The notes under the pieces: model-generated
Databases searched by the model: none
Seen by the model: only the letters and a program-made list of their open reading frames with translations
What the model was told of the DNA's origin: nothing
Assembly (NCBI GenBank): GCA_047495785.1
Contig: JBLDXI010000001.1
Span: 3,472,001 to 3,536,000, forward strand
DNA length: 64,000 bases
Direction of reading: 5' to 3'
From: Lepidodermella squamata
Lineage: Eukaryota > Gastrotricha
Translations under genes and position numbers: made by a program
Shown here: piece by piece, positions 35,401 to 47,193 of the stretch
Layout of the letters: each line of letters begins with the position of its first letter
Position numbering within the stretch: position 1 is the first letter of the stretch

Positions 35401-37759
35401 GGGTGCCGGAAAATGCGTTCAAAATCGCACTTATCACTAATTTTAAGAGTTTTGGGGTCACCTGGGCGCCCAGAGGAGTCTCCTCCTGACCTCATCTTTG
35501 GTACAAATGATGTCCCGGGAGTGGGCTATCCAGCAAAACTAACCTCGTCCAGTTTGGATTCTCCGTCGGGGCGCGCCGGGTGCCGGAAAATGCGTTCAAA
35601 ATCGCACTTATCATTAATTTTCCGGCTGATTCTATATTTTTTCGAATTTTACTCTCCACAATTCCAAAATTTGAAAAAACGCGATTCCTCGTATAAGGAA
35701 GGTTTCTAGATGGTTTTCTATAAATTTTGGTACAAATATACCCTTTTTCGAAATTTTCAAAAACGCATCGTAGCACCGTAGTGCTACTAATAGCAGTGGT
35801 AGCAGCCGCATCGTACTCATATCGCAGCAGTGCTATTTGAGTGCTATTTTTTTCGTATAGTGTTTAATATTTTTCCATTTTTCAAAAAAATAATAAAATA
35901 ATAAATTATTTTGAAAATTAAACTCACTCATCAGCCGTTTGAACTGTTGGCATAAGTCGCGATATAATGAGCGTCAGTCCATGAACCCATGCTTTCTTTA
36001 TATTCGCATCCTTGCACATAAAGTCGATGGTTTTGCATCCGTTCCCAAACACAAGTGAAAAGCATCTATTCTCTGCCTGGGAATAATTAAAAAAAATTCG
36101 GGAATTTATAAATAATTTCGCTGTCAAACCTCTTTCAAAGCGTTCCTTTGAAACGCTTCCGTATGCGCTCCATCGATAATATTGTCAACTTCTCGGAGGG
36201 CTAATATTCATTTGAAAAATTAAAGAATATAAACGAAATTAAAATCTCGAGTCTTACGGATGAGCCGTTTTGTGCCATCAAAGGCGAACATGCTGTTCGA
36301 ATATTTGCGTAAGACAGTTGTTCGATCGTCAATAAATACGACGCGATTTTTGCGCTTGCCCCATTTATCGACAATGGTAATTTCGTCGCCCTTGGTAAGG
36401 TGAATCAACAGCGCTGCGTCCTCCGGCTTTTCGCGCTCTGCAATGGCCGAGATCATAAAAATTAGGCACGTTAAATCGCCAAGTTGATTTTGGTATGTAT
36501 ATTTTTTGATTTTTATAGCGGATATATTGCCGTGTAAATAATTATACTCCGGCAGAATTAGCGTTCAAGCAAAATTATTCAAGACTTTATTTGTAGTTTT
36601 TTATACATATTTGCTCTTATGTTATAGTATAATATGTCAAAAAAAATCGAATAAAATACCCTGGTGCGCGTAAAAATGTCCACTAATATCGGCTGAATAA
36701 TATTGCTGAACGCCGAAAAGTGACGGGTATTACATTAGATTATTAAAATAAATAATAATATTAGACGACTTTTACAATAAATAATAATATCATTTTTTCG
36801 CGCGACCAAGCTGGTGCCAAAACGCGCTCTCGGCCGGTGCCTAAAAAATAGCTGCAGGCCCGTGTATAAGCTTCCGATTACCCAAAGACTGACAGGCGCC
36901 AGACAAAAGCGTAATATTTATTATTATTATTATTATACATCTTGGGATCGCAAAATTTTGCGCGCCTTATGAAACGAAAGTGCGAATGCGAGATGTAGTT
37001 CTTATAATTATATTATGAGATTTTTACTTTTATTTTTAGCCATGACTTTTGACAGCGGCAGTGGCCTATCTGTTTGGTGGATGTAAGCGGGTGGCGTGAA
37101 CGAAGGCCCGGTGTTTCGCCGATGCGCGTGCTGATTACTAGTAGTACTCATTTTTTCACGCTCGATTGATTTCGGGTGGTAAAAATTTATCGCGAAAATT
37201 TTGTTGCAGTTATAAACACGAAATGGAAAAACTTATTAATGAAAAGTGCTGCTGACATCAGGAAAAAACAGGCGCCGATTTATTTACTCAATTTTTTCCG
37301 CGCGGCTGCTTTTATATAAGACTTCATCTAAGAACATACCCTTAACATTCACGAAAACACTAGAGCGATGTTTGAGTTTCTTCGCCATATCGACAACAAA
37401 AATCTGAATCTACACTCTAGCTACTTGTCGCTATGTACCAAAGACAGCGTAGAAAAATTATATACCCATGCGGGTAGTATTAATGTCGCTGGACGAGTGG
37501 TATATATCACTGCCAACTGTATCCACCATAAAAATGAAATGTTATCAGGCTTTTTGCGGTTCACTGCTCAGTATATCTCGCGGCGATATGCGTATAACTG
37601 TAAGAAATAACTGGGCGCGTTCTGAATTAGCTTAGAGAACGCATTTGTCTTGTGTCACATGGAAGAAAAATCCCGAAAATTAATATTCTTACCGAAATCA
37701 CGCGGAATAACTTCAGTCAAAGGACAGTTCTCGCCGGCACCGCCTTCCAAGCAGCGCAT
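32426..37759 (-). CDS. Phosphoinositide phospholipase C, delta type
   Basis: Nine exons: 37759-37693, 36437-36258, 36200-36130, 36076-35928, 34978-34371, 34105-33575, 33427-33338, 33155-32553, 32499-32426. Phases close, giving 790 residues in delta order: PH (LTKGDEITIVDKWGKRKNRV), EF-hands (DVNGDGRLSVDE), X, Y, C2. X-box residues are intact: SHNTYLIGNQ, CRCVEIDSWDG, the second His in EPIVTHG, and SIENHCS. The Y box reads VRVYPAGLRTNSGNYNP and GCQLVALNFQTPD; the C2 domain ends LLVQVTIA. It hydrolyses PIP2 to IP3 and diacylglycerol, Ca2+-dependently. The X-Y linker is short and Ser-rich. The first exon (MRCLEGGAGENC) is inferred from phase across a 1.25-kb intron; an ATG at 36456 could be an alternative start. 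Confidence 0.92.
35311..35621. repeat. Two 134-bp near-identical direct repeats inside a phospholipase C intron
   Basis: Copies lie at 35311-35444 and 35488-35621 with one substitution seen (C/T late in the unit), separated by 43 bp. Each contains GGGGCGCGCCGGGTGCCGG, unusually GC-rich for this intron. Flanking sequences at about 35028-35120 and 35760-35835 share GCATCGTAGCA and AGCCGCATCGTAC. The 138-residue plus-strand frame across them is a by-product. Likely a recently duplicated repeat unit within a larger element. Confidence 0.9.
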
Positions 37760-38889
37760 TTTTTTGCAACAAATGCAAAAAAAATAACTGGGTGAGTAGA
37801 TGATTCTAAAAAAAGTTACACATAAAAAGCCTCGTTCTGTCCACTGCGTTGAGTATAGTGGAATTTTAAATAGCCGAATCACTTGGTTCAGAGCTCATCA
37901 GAATGCGCATATGATGCTGGATATAATATTTTACGGGATAGCAGATAAGACTTGTGCTGGAAAATAACGTAATTTTACGACCAGGTGGTAATTACGATAT
38001 ACAGGTATACTAGAACAAGAAGTATGTGAAAGATCTACGCGGTTACATGTTGCTTTTTCTATACGCTTGGCTGAATCTAATGGCTCAAGCTAATGGTTTT
38101 ACGCCTTTTTGGCATGTGCTAAAAGGAACGATACAAAAATAGTAGCTGTAGGTGGTAAATCATTTACCGGTTACGCTGGCTGAAGGAATAACACCTCCAT
38201 CAGGTAGAGCGTTATTTATTTTACGCAGCATCTGGCCCATTTTTTCAGCTGTTGTCTGCGATTGAATCGAAATGATGATTAAAACATTTCTTTCTTCAAA
38301 AGACTTTTACGATCCCCAGCATAAAGGGTCGAAAAAAGCTTTGAAAAATGTCGCTCATAGATTTTAATGAGATTTTCTCCGAGTCATGTATCAAAGTCTA
38401 TAACAATTATATTTTTAATTTAAATATGGACGAAAAGCGAAGAAAAGTTGTGATACTACATGTTGGCGGAAACATCGGAGTAAAAAGGCGAAAATGGCAA
38501 TTATTTTCAGAATTTCAACCTTTAGCCTCAAATGCTGAGAAAATTGCAAATCAAATTCAGGGAACTTTTCTGCCTGAATCTCAAGTAGGTATAATTGTTT
38601 GATACGAAGGTAAAATTTTGAAGAGATTTCGTGTCTAAAATAAAGGTCCAACTCAGTATAAATCGTGTTCCACTTTTCCATAAAAAAAAATGCATGCTTG
38701 AGCCAGAAATAGCAAAATATGATAGCGATAATAAAGCCTCTTGAAATTCAAGATGGTAATAATGGTAATAATTCAATTACTGTATATTCAGCGGTTTAGT
38801 TTCAATGCGCCCGGGGTTTTCTGGAGGTCATTCAGAGCTAGTATTGCTATAATTTATGCTAATCAGCTATATTTAAGTCAATCAATTTT
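37760..38889. other. Spacer upstream of the phospholipase C gene
   Basis: No gene recognised. Overlapping short frames on both strands near 38350-38780 have no domain or splice support. Confidence 0.4.
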
Positions 38890-39141
38890 TTACCCACTTT
38901 TCTTGTTTTTCGGCGTCGATAACTCATCATCGCCATCATCATCATCGATATGCTTGATTTCGTCGTTGCCATTCCGATTCTCCTCGCGCTGCTTCACAAC
39001 CGAAGCGATAATCATAACGCTGCGCTGCCTGCAACTTTTCCGCGACCGCTTTTTCGTGATCCAGAATAAGAAACGCGATCTCGGCCTCGGTTTTCGCTCA
39101 ACATCAGGTGGAATGTATAACGGCTCCGTATCACTGTCCAT
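38890..39141 (-). CDS. Small basic/acidic protein of unknown function
   Basis: An 83-residue frame with a proper ATG, starting MDSDTEPLYIPPDVERKPRP. It has a basic middle (TKKRSRKSCRQRS) and an acidic tail (IDDDDGDDE). An acceptor-like TTTTCAG lies 35 nt upstream of the ATG. It follows FDX2 on the same strand about 515 bp on and could be a last cistron or exon of a spliced gene: a possible donor (GGTAAAA) sits at its stop. I do not recognise it. Confidence 0.45.
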   Translation of the reverse strand: MDSDTEPLYIPPDVERKPRPRSRFLFWITKKRSRKSCRQRSVMIIASVVKQREENRNGNDEIKHIDDDDGDDELSTPKNKKSG

Positions 39142-39656
39142 CGTAATTTATACCGGGAAAAATTCGTAAAAATCCTGAAAATGAGCCATAATCTGAGATC
39201 TGAGGAACTAAATCGAAAAGAGCATTTTTCTTTGCGTTTACCTATCGATAAAAAATATATTATTATCTGCGATAGCAATGTTATGCTTTTCGCAGTCTAA
39301 TGATATACGAGTCAAGCCTTCCACCGACGATGATTGATGAAACGAGCATCCTCCTATATTCCAATATAAAACATGATAATCCCCGCAACAGATGTTTGTA
39401 TATAGATTGATCCCATGCTGCAAAAATGGGTTAAATCGAAATCGAAATTCTCGTAAAAATCATGCAATTCTATTGCCCTAATAGTTTTGCACTCTCTCCG
39501 CCAAAGGTGTAAAAAACAAGTTATCGAGGTGATTTTTTTATTCAAAATAATAGCAATAAAAATCATCACATTTGTGAGCACATCACTCTTTGGATTTATA
39601 TAGCAGCAGCAGCAGCACCACAACAACTTTTATTATGTATTCTCATTGTAATTTTT

Positions 39657-40958
<1,302 letters not shown>

Positions 40959-41001
40959 TCAAGGTGGCTCGTATCAATCGCAAATTAAATCTAGATCACG
41001 T

Positions 41002-41016
41002 CTAAAATACAACAAC
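41002..41016 (-). promoter_or_regulatory. Candidate trans-splice or 5'-UTR splice acceptor before FDX2
   Basis: The minus strand reads TGTTGTTGTATTTTAG, a pyrimidine-rich acceptor 98 nt after the archease stop and 44 nt before the FDX2 ATG. The short spacing between same-strand genes fits an operon resolved by trans-splicing, but an ordinary 5'-UTR intron is equally possible from sequence alone. Confidence 0.4.
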
Positions 41017-41099
41017 AGGAAACGAGTCAGAGAAATATGATCTTTTAAACATCGATTTGTCATCAAGATGATAAAGGAAACAAGAGAAGGGTGAGTGGG

Positions 41100-41682
41100 C
41101 TAGATATCAATTATCACAAAGACGTCGCAGCGCGGTGCACCAGCGTTTTCTGACTCCGTTTTCTCGTGAATTTGCATATTCGAATAGGTGATCGCCTTGA
41201 CTTCGGTGCCTTGCGGGTGTTTCGTCAAGTCGAATTCCTCGCCATAAACATCGGCTTTAATCGTAAAATTTTCGCGATCAAACTCGCGAATTCGAATTTT
41301 GCGGCCTATAAAATTTTGTTCGGCGCAAAATTGGTAGAGCAATTCATTCAAAAACGAGTAAAGCAACGTGTCCAAGTCGTGCCCGCTCGCTTCGATGCGA
41401 ATTTTCTGGTGAATTGATATCGTAGAAGGGTCGTCTGTCATATAAGCGTACATTGCCACGCCGGCTTGTTCGAAACATTTTGTTAAAGAATCACCCCAAG
41501 CGTGGATTTGAATGTCAGCAGGGTGGTCCAAATATTCATACTGTATTTCATCAGGGCCAGAGTCAAACTCAGGATCGTAATCATACCTGATTATACCAAT
41601 TTTCTATTTCCAAAAAACTCGACAATTTTGAGTAAAAAAACCTATAATCTGGCTCGTAATCTGCTGGATCGTCGAGTGCCAT
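41100..41682 (-). CDS. ZBTB8OS: Archease (tRNA-ligase cofactor)
   Basis: Two exons, 41682-41642 and 41586-41100, with a 55-nt intron; 175 residues. It starts MALDDPADYEPDYRYDYDPE and then has the family core: YEYLDHPADIQIHAWGDS, GHDLDTLLYSFLNELL, and the C-terminal EFDLTKHPQGTEVKAITYSN with CDVFVIIDI. Conserved acidic metal-binding residues (D in LDHPAD, the terminal D of IIDI) are present. Archease promotes guanylylation and turnover of the RTCB tRNA-splicing ligase, which also splices XBP1 mRNA. The ATG overlaps the PET100 stop codon by one base, so both proteins probably come from one transcript. Confidence 0.97.
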
Positions 41683-41965
41683 TATTTTTTCGCCTGTTCG
41701 TCTTCAGCCCAACGTTTCTTCGCGTTGTGAATTTGGACGGCTTCAATGACGTTTTGAATCGCTTTCTTAGTTTCTTTATCTTCACTGCCCAAGTTGCCCT
41801 TAAATTCTTCAATAAACGACAACACACACCTAAATCGCAAAGTTTTACCTTGTTACCAGCAATTGCTCTTTCAAAGAAATAGGGATGGTTAAATAGGTAG
41901 AACAGACCGACTGGGAAGGTGACGTACATCGCCATACGAAAAACTTCTAGTTTCCAACCACCCAT
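41682..41965 (-). CDS. PET100: PET100 cytochrome c oxidase assembly factor
   Basis: Exons 41965-41857 and 41806-41682 with a 50-nt intron ending in AAG; 77 residues, the family's usual size. The N-terminus MGGWKLEVFRMAMYVTFPVG closely matches PET100 and forms its inner-membrane anchor; FYLFNHPYFFE follows. The second exon is charged (EFKGNLGSEDKETKK, KRWAEDEQAKK). It stabilises a complex IV assembly intermediate. The intron choice is the only one that joins the two halves in frame. Its TAA shares a base with the archease ATG (TAATG). An acceptor-like CCCCATAG lies 17 nt upstream of the start. Confidence 0.85.
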
Positions 41966-42399
41966 TTTTCAATAATGGGCATCTATGGGGAAAAAAATCA
42001 GAAAAATCGCCATCTTTTATTAGTTTTTCCTCTCGGTTGAGTATACATCATCAGCGGCTAAAACAACCAACAAACCCTTGATATTTGACTACTTTTCGCA
42101 ATAAATACTCGAATCGAAACAACGAAAAAAATTCGTTATATTATCAGTGATTTTTCTCTTGTTCCCGGGTATAAGAGGAAAAATTTTCTCACTCAAAGAT
42201 GACAAACTGTTTTTGAGATGATTTTGCACATGGACGAACAGCAGCTTATGTAGCAAAACATCTGTTTGATGAGCATGAACGATACAAATAGAGGACACAA
42301 AATACACAGATATTTTTGCAACGTAAACAAAAAACAGCAGAAAACTTGGCATACACTTATTTAAAACAGATTATCTTCAAGGATTGCCAAATGACGAGA
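41966..42399. other. Short spacer between DCAF7 and PET100
   Basis: AT-rich; no gene recognised. It should contain the DCAF7 3' UTR and, unless transcription runs through from DCAF7, the promoter of the PET100-archease unit. Confidence 0.4.
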
Positions 42400-43677
42400 T
42401 TAAACACGCAACAGCTCAAGGTGGTTGTTATAAGTGATGGAGACCCAATCAGGCTGCGAGGAAGGCCAGTGAACTTGGTTTATTTCGCCCCCGGCAGTGT
42501 AGGCTAAAATCGGTTCTTCAATTGCTCGTGGTAGTTGACGGATGTCCCAAATTAAAGCCTGACGGTCATCAGCAACAGTACATATACTGAAAATTATTTC
42601 ATGAAATATACATTACTATAAATTAAAATATTGCATACTGGAAGGCTGAATGAGGTGCCCAACTAATCGAGTTAACGCAAGCTCTGTGATTACGAAGTTG
42701 AGCCACAGCCATACCCGGCATTCGAACGTCGATTATCACAACTTCTGGAGTGTCGATCACAAAGGTAGCTAGATAATTAGGGTCCTGTTTGTTCCAAGCG
42801 AGGCGGAGTAAAGGCAGATGGTTCGGGTCTTCATACATAATCGTCGATTGTTCGAGGTGCCGAAGATCGAACATTCGGACAGAGCCATCGGCACCGACTG
42901 ACGCAAACATGTCACGACCGCCGCCAGCTCGGCTGAAAGCGATGTCGTACACTTCTTTATCGTGAGCAATTAGCTGAGTTCGAACGTGACCATTCACGTG
43001 TTGCGATGTCCGGCCAACGACTTGGCCTGTTTCCAGCCCCCAAATCGTGCACGTCGTGTCGATGCTCGAGGTCCCGAGGAGAGTAGGATCGACTTCATTC
43101 CAATCAAACGAGGTGAGAGGAGCGCAGAAGTCAGAATTTTTGTTCTATTACAAAATAATTAATACGAAATTCTTTGAAAGCGTGTCTAACTTACGTTATT
43201 CAGTAGACATTCGAGTTTGGTTTCGCCATTTTCAGGATTAACCTTCCATAATCTTAAATAATCACCCGTCGTTGCAAGAAGATCGGCATGGACTCCGCCC
43301 TACATATTTTTCACGTAAAATACCTGCATAATAGTAAGACAGGCAGTGAGCTTACCGAGTCTGGCATCCATAGAATTTTCGTAGTCGGATAAGGGTGCTC
43401 AAACGTACTAATTACAGTGAATTCGCCCGAATTCTCGTCAAGCGTTACTATACGAACCTGAAAGTAAAAACAATTAAATAAATCATGATGAACGTCCTAG
43501 AGCGGGACTTGCTTTATTGTTGTATTCTTCTACGAAACTACCGACAGCTAGCCGAAAGTGACGGTCTTGACGAGTAGCCCATGCAAGGCCATATAGCACC
43601 CAAGGAGCTTCGTAACGATATATTTCTTTCCGTTTGTTGCCCCCAGAGTGAGCTTTAGCCGCTGAACCCTGAGCCAT
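42400..43677 (-). CDS. DCAF7: DDB1- and CUL4-associated factor 7 (WDR68), WD40 protein
   Basis: Five exons: 43677-43513, 43457-43356, 43299-43195, 43144-42639, 42586-42400; 354 residues (human 342). Sequence is very conserved: [109 protein letters not shown] and [22 protein letters not shown]7 is a beta-propeller scaffold for DYRK1A/HIPK2 kinases and CUL4-DDB1. The first intron begins GCAAGT, a GC-AG intron; without it the conserved NNK-VRIV join is lost. A pyrimidine tract ending TTAG lies 11 nt before the ATG. Confidence 0.98.
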
Positions 43678-44006
43678 TTAAAATGAACCTAATACGAAGG
43701 AAAGAAAGTAATCAACACTTGCAGTAGGATAGAACATCGCAACATCGCATTACTTGACCGGTCAAGAATGTAAATCGTGAATCAAATGAGTACATATCGA
43801 CAGTGCATATTAAGCCTTAGCAAGTAATTAAATAGCTGATTCGCGAAAATAAAAGTTCCACGGGCAAAAAGCATGACACTGTTGCTACCTTTTCATTCAT
43901 AAACTACGAAGTGATCCCGCCATTCAAGCATTCGGATATTCCAACTCGAAATTCGAAAATCACACCCATCTAATCATTTTCAACGCTTCATTTGATCAGG
44001 TTGGGA

Positions 44007-44216
44007 ATGACGGATGACGGAAATCGGCCAAATAAGGCACCTGAGATATCATTGCCACATGCCGTAGACCCGCAATGCGTAATGCGCGCTACGCTAGTCC
44101 GACTGCTCATCCTCTCGGCGCAAACCGAAGCTCAGCAAAAAAGTTCAGCACAAAATCACAAAAATCATCGAAATTACGCTTTGACGGATAATAAAACCTG
44201 CAAATTTGCATTCTGA
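44007..44216 (+). CDS. Small protein of unknown function, divergent from DCAF7
   Basis: A 69-residue frame from ATG, starting MTDDGNRPNKAPEISLPHAV, with a helix-like middle (MRATLVRLLILSAQTEAQQ) and an Asn/His-rich basic tail. It is flanked by a 5' acceptor-like TTTGATCAG 7 nt before the ATG, and an AATAAA about 46 nt after the stop. Those features support a real gene, but I do not recognise the protein. It lies head-to-head with DCAF7 (330 bp apart). Confidence 0.45.
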   Translation: MTDDGNRPNKAPEISLPHAVDPQCVMRATLVRLLILSAQTEAQQKSSAQNHKNHRNYALTDNKTCKFAF

Positions 44217-44299
44217 TGGATCGAAATCGGTTGAGCATTAATTTTCTATGAACGCAACTCAAATAAAATATTTTTGATCTTGAACGAATTTTGAATTAT

Positions 44300-44494
44300 T
44301 CATGAGTTGTTTTGGCGCGCCGTCATTTTTTTGAGGACATCTTTTGCCTTGTCCCAGGGTGCTCTCTTGGGCATTGCGCCTAATCTGTGAAGTTGATATT
44401 TACTTGCTGTATTCTTGCTTCTTGCTATAATTTGAATTAGGTACTTATGCCCGATTTCCAATCTAACTTGCTCATATTTTGTTTTTCTCATCAT
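44300..44494 (-). CDS. Small lysine-rich protein of unknown function, divergent from DGCR8
   Basis: An open frame of 64 codons starting MMRKTKYEQVRLEIGHKY and ending RAPWDKAKDVLKKMTARQ. A 60-nt GT...CACAG segment inside could be an in-frame intron (donor after GGGCATAA, acceptor before TTAGGCGC), leaving 44 residues. It is convergent with the 44007-44216 ORF and head-to-head with DGCR8 (162 bp). The KAKDVLKK helix looks like real protein; no family is recognised. Confidence 0.4.
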   Translation of the reverse strand: MMRKTKYEQVRLEIGHKYLIQIIARSKNTASKYQLHRLGAMPKRAPWDKAKDVLKKMTARQNNS

Positions 44495-44655
44495 TTCGGC
44501 TTGCTAAGACAATTTCGCATTATCGAGCACGATGGAACTGAACGTCCTGAGTTACCTTCGGTTTTTTCAGCGCATGAAATCTCATCTTGTTATAGTCTTA
44601 GCATACTTACTTTAGTTTTAATCTTGCAATCACGTGTCTTTGGTTTTAGATTTTG

Positions 44656-46761
44656 ATGACAAAACGTCAGCTCTCAGCCAATGAGGAGGGAGAGCTTAAC
44701 ACTCCGGAGTTTGACGATGACATAGATGACCGGCCGATAAATGTTTTGCCATTAGCTATCGGTCCCATCCGACGCCAACCATTGCCTTTCAGCTCGCCTC
44801 CAAAGGATGAGAAGCCATCATCTTCTACTCAACCTAGCCTGAAAGTTGAAGAAGCCGAAGATACTACTGAGGCTTTTGAGAAATCATCGGACACTCTGCC
44901 CACCGCAGGTTAGTGTTTAAATTTAATTTTTAATATAATAATCGTGTATATAACGTCTTGATTAGATGCTGTTGAATTATTTGAGGCAGAACAGGAGCAA
45001 ATCGACGCGATGGACGAATCAATGTCCGAAAGTGAGCTGTACGATTTGATTGAGGGGAAAAGCGATGCAAATCAAAACGAGCCTAGCACATCAGGGGCGC
45101 CTCCGGCAAAACGTCGACAGTTTGCTATCGTCGATGATAAAATCATAAGTGGACCCGATTTCAATGTGACTAAATACGTCATGGAAGAGTTCCCGGATCC
45201 TAGTGTCCTGCCGACAGACTGGGTCAAAATCAATCACGAATCTGGCATTCCCGTGTACTTTCACAAAAGATCTCGAGTTGCAACTCTGTCAAAGCCGTTT
45301 TGCGTTGGAAAATTTCCCGTCCGTTTGCGTCACATTCCACTATCGGCAATCCCCTGCCTCAAGCAAAAGCGTGATTTAGAGGCGGTTAAAAGTGCATCGG
45401 AGAAAAATGAGGCTGTTTCATTCGACCATCGTAATTTGCAACACCCAGAAGTTCGAGATTACTGCAGTAACCTGTTTAAAATCAACCAGTTATCAATTGC
45501 GCGGTGGACGAGCTGGCGCAAACGGCGGCAATATGAAAAATTACTTCATCGAGTCAATAACGATGCTGATAATCCTGAATTGAGCAATGTCAAAATTGTT
45601 GGTGCGACTTCGACAAAAACCTTGGTTCAAACTGTAAAGCCTACTATTTCTGAACCCGAGAAGACTGTGGAATTGCCGGTTGATGAAGATGACGAAGGAG
45701 AAATGGACGAAGGCGATGAACAAGACGCCGGTCTCGAGAATGGGGAAGTCGATGAAAATGAGAAAGCTCCTGAAAATCCACCAGAAGAAACTGGGTTAAT
45801 CTCAAGAGGCGCCGCTACATACATTCGAGTTCCACAAGTCGCGTCGAAATCAACCGATGCCAAGGCCAATTCGAGTAATGTGCCAAACAAGGGCCGGAAA
45901 CAGTACTTGCGAGTTGACGGAAAACCGGCTAATGCCGTTTTGAACGAGTATACGGTGCTATCAACTGGCGATTACCCTCAATATGAAGATGTCCAACTAC
46001 CTTCCTGTGAAAGATCGGGCGAGTTTTGTTGCGTTGTCAAAATAGGTGGAATAATTTACGGAATAGGCCAAGGCCGGAATAAAAAATCTGCAAAATTAGA
46101 AGCTGCTCAAGAAGCGCTCCGAGCGCTTATTCCTGGTTGGAGGACAACTGCTACTCAGAAGCCAGGCGCCACAAACTTGCCGGAAAAAGATACTACTGAA
46201 CGAGATCCAATGTTACAAAGTGTTACTGTTTTCGATTCTGTCCCGGTTGATAATCCAAATATCACTGAAATGTGCCAAAAGCTCGGCCTGCCAACTCCTT
46301 ACAAGCTGCTTCAGACTTGTCTGCTGCGGAACTTCGGGATCGGTGATACTGAGTTGAATTGCACCGTTGAGCAGCTGAGTGCCGAAGAAGTTGCAAAGCA
46401 CAATTCCAAAGGTGCTCAGCATCACCAGTATCGTTTAGATAAACTGGTTAAGCTATCAGTCGGCGAGCGGTCTGTTGAGGTGAAAGCAGTGAGTGCGAAG
46501 CAAGGCAAGCATTTAGCGGCGCAGGCTTTGCTGAAACAGATGCATCCACATATCGGCAATTGGGCGTCGATTTTACGGCTGTATCTTCGTGGCCCTGATG
46601 TCAATCTGACGGCGACAGCGGCGCTGCAACGCGACACGGCCGTGCACGAGATGGCGGTTCAGAAGCGCAGTTCCTCTGAGATTTTGGTCAAATTGCGCGA
46701 AGAAATGCGAAAGCTGGCGGCGCAACTTGAGCAGAAGAAAGTCACACAAAATAGCGCGTGA
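44656..46761 (+). CDS. DGCR8: DGCR8/Pasha, microprocessor RNA-binding subunit
   Basis: Two exons, 44656-44908 and 44966-46761 (57-nt intron); 682 residues. Order: acidic low-complexity N-terminus; WW-type motif in the heme-binding region (PTDWVKINHESGIPVYFHK, about 167-196); the heme-ligating Cys in the conserved SAIPCLKQK (about 215); a linker helix (RWTSWRKRRQYEKLLHR); then dsRBD1 (about 405-476, EYTVLSTGDYPQYEDV and RNKKSAKLEAAQEALRALI) and dsRBD2 (about 514-624, LPTPYKLLQTCLLRNFG and KQGKHLAAQALLKQMHPH). The C-terminal helix (KLREEMRKLAAQLEQK) is the Drosha-binding tail. It recognises pri-miRNA hairpins with Drosha in the nucleus. A TTTTAG acceptor lies 8 nt upstream of the ATG. Confidence 0.96.
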
Positions 46762-46938
46762 TTTGTAAATCTCCTAATTTCATAGTGGGAAAGGTCAAAC
46801 ATTTCAACAGGCTTTCAAATGGAATACGTTGTTTAGATCTGATAGTAATCAGATTATATGATATGTCCCAAATGGTGATTTTTTCGATATTAATCCGGCC
46901 CATTTATCATATTTTCTGTCAAATATTTAATGGGAGAT

Positions 46939-46944
46939 AATAAA
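46939..46944 (+). terminator. Poly(A) signal of DGCR8
   Basis: AATAAA 178 nt after the DGCR8 stop, the first canonical signal downstream. Confidence 0.65.
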
Positions 46945-47193
46945 GATTCACATTCTAGAGTCTTCCTCCTTAAATTCTAAATTTTCTCTGCATTTTTAAC
47001 GAAGGGATCATTAGTTTTAATTTTTGGATGGCTGTTAAAAATTGATCTTTCCCAACTATGAAATGTTCAGTTTTTACCATGAAAAATCGGTGCAACACTA
47101 CAATCGTCTGAGATGCCATTTCTTTAAAAAAAAATTGCTCACTTTTAATGCATAATTTTTCTGTTTGTTGATATAGAATGTTTACGTGATAAA

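Noticed and set aside
35293-35709. 138-residue frame containing a repeated peptide (GTNDVPGVGYPAKL)
   Set aside because: The peptide repeat is just the translation of the 134-bp direct repeat inside an intron on the opposite strand.
44656-44700. DGCR8 start one codon earlier
   Set aside because: The preceding codon is TTG; the ATG at 44656 directly follows an acceptor-like site and is the natural start.
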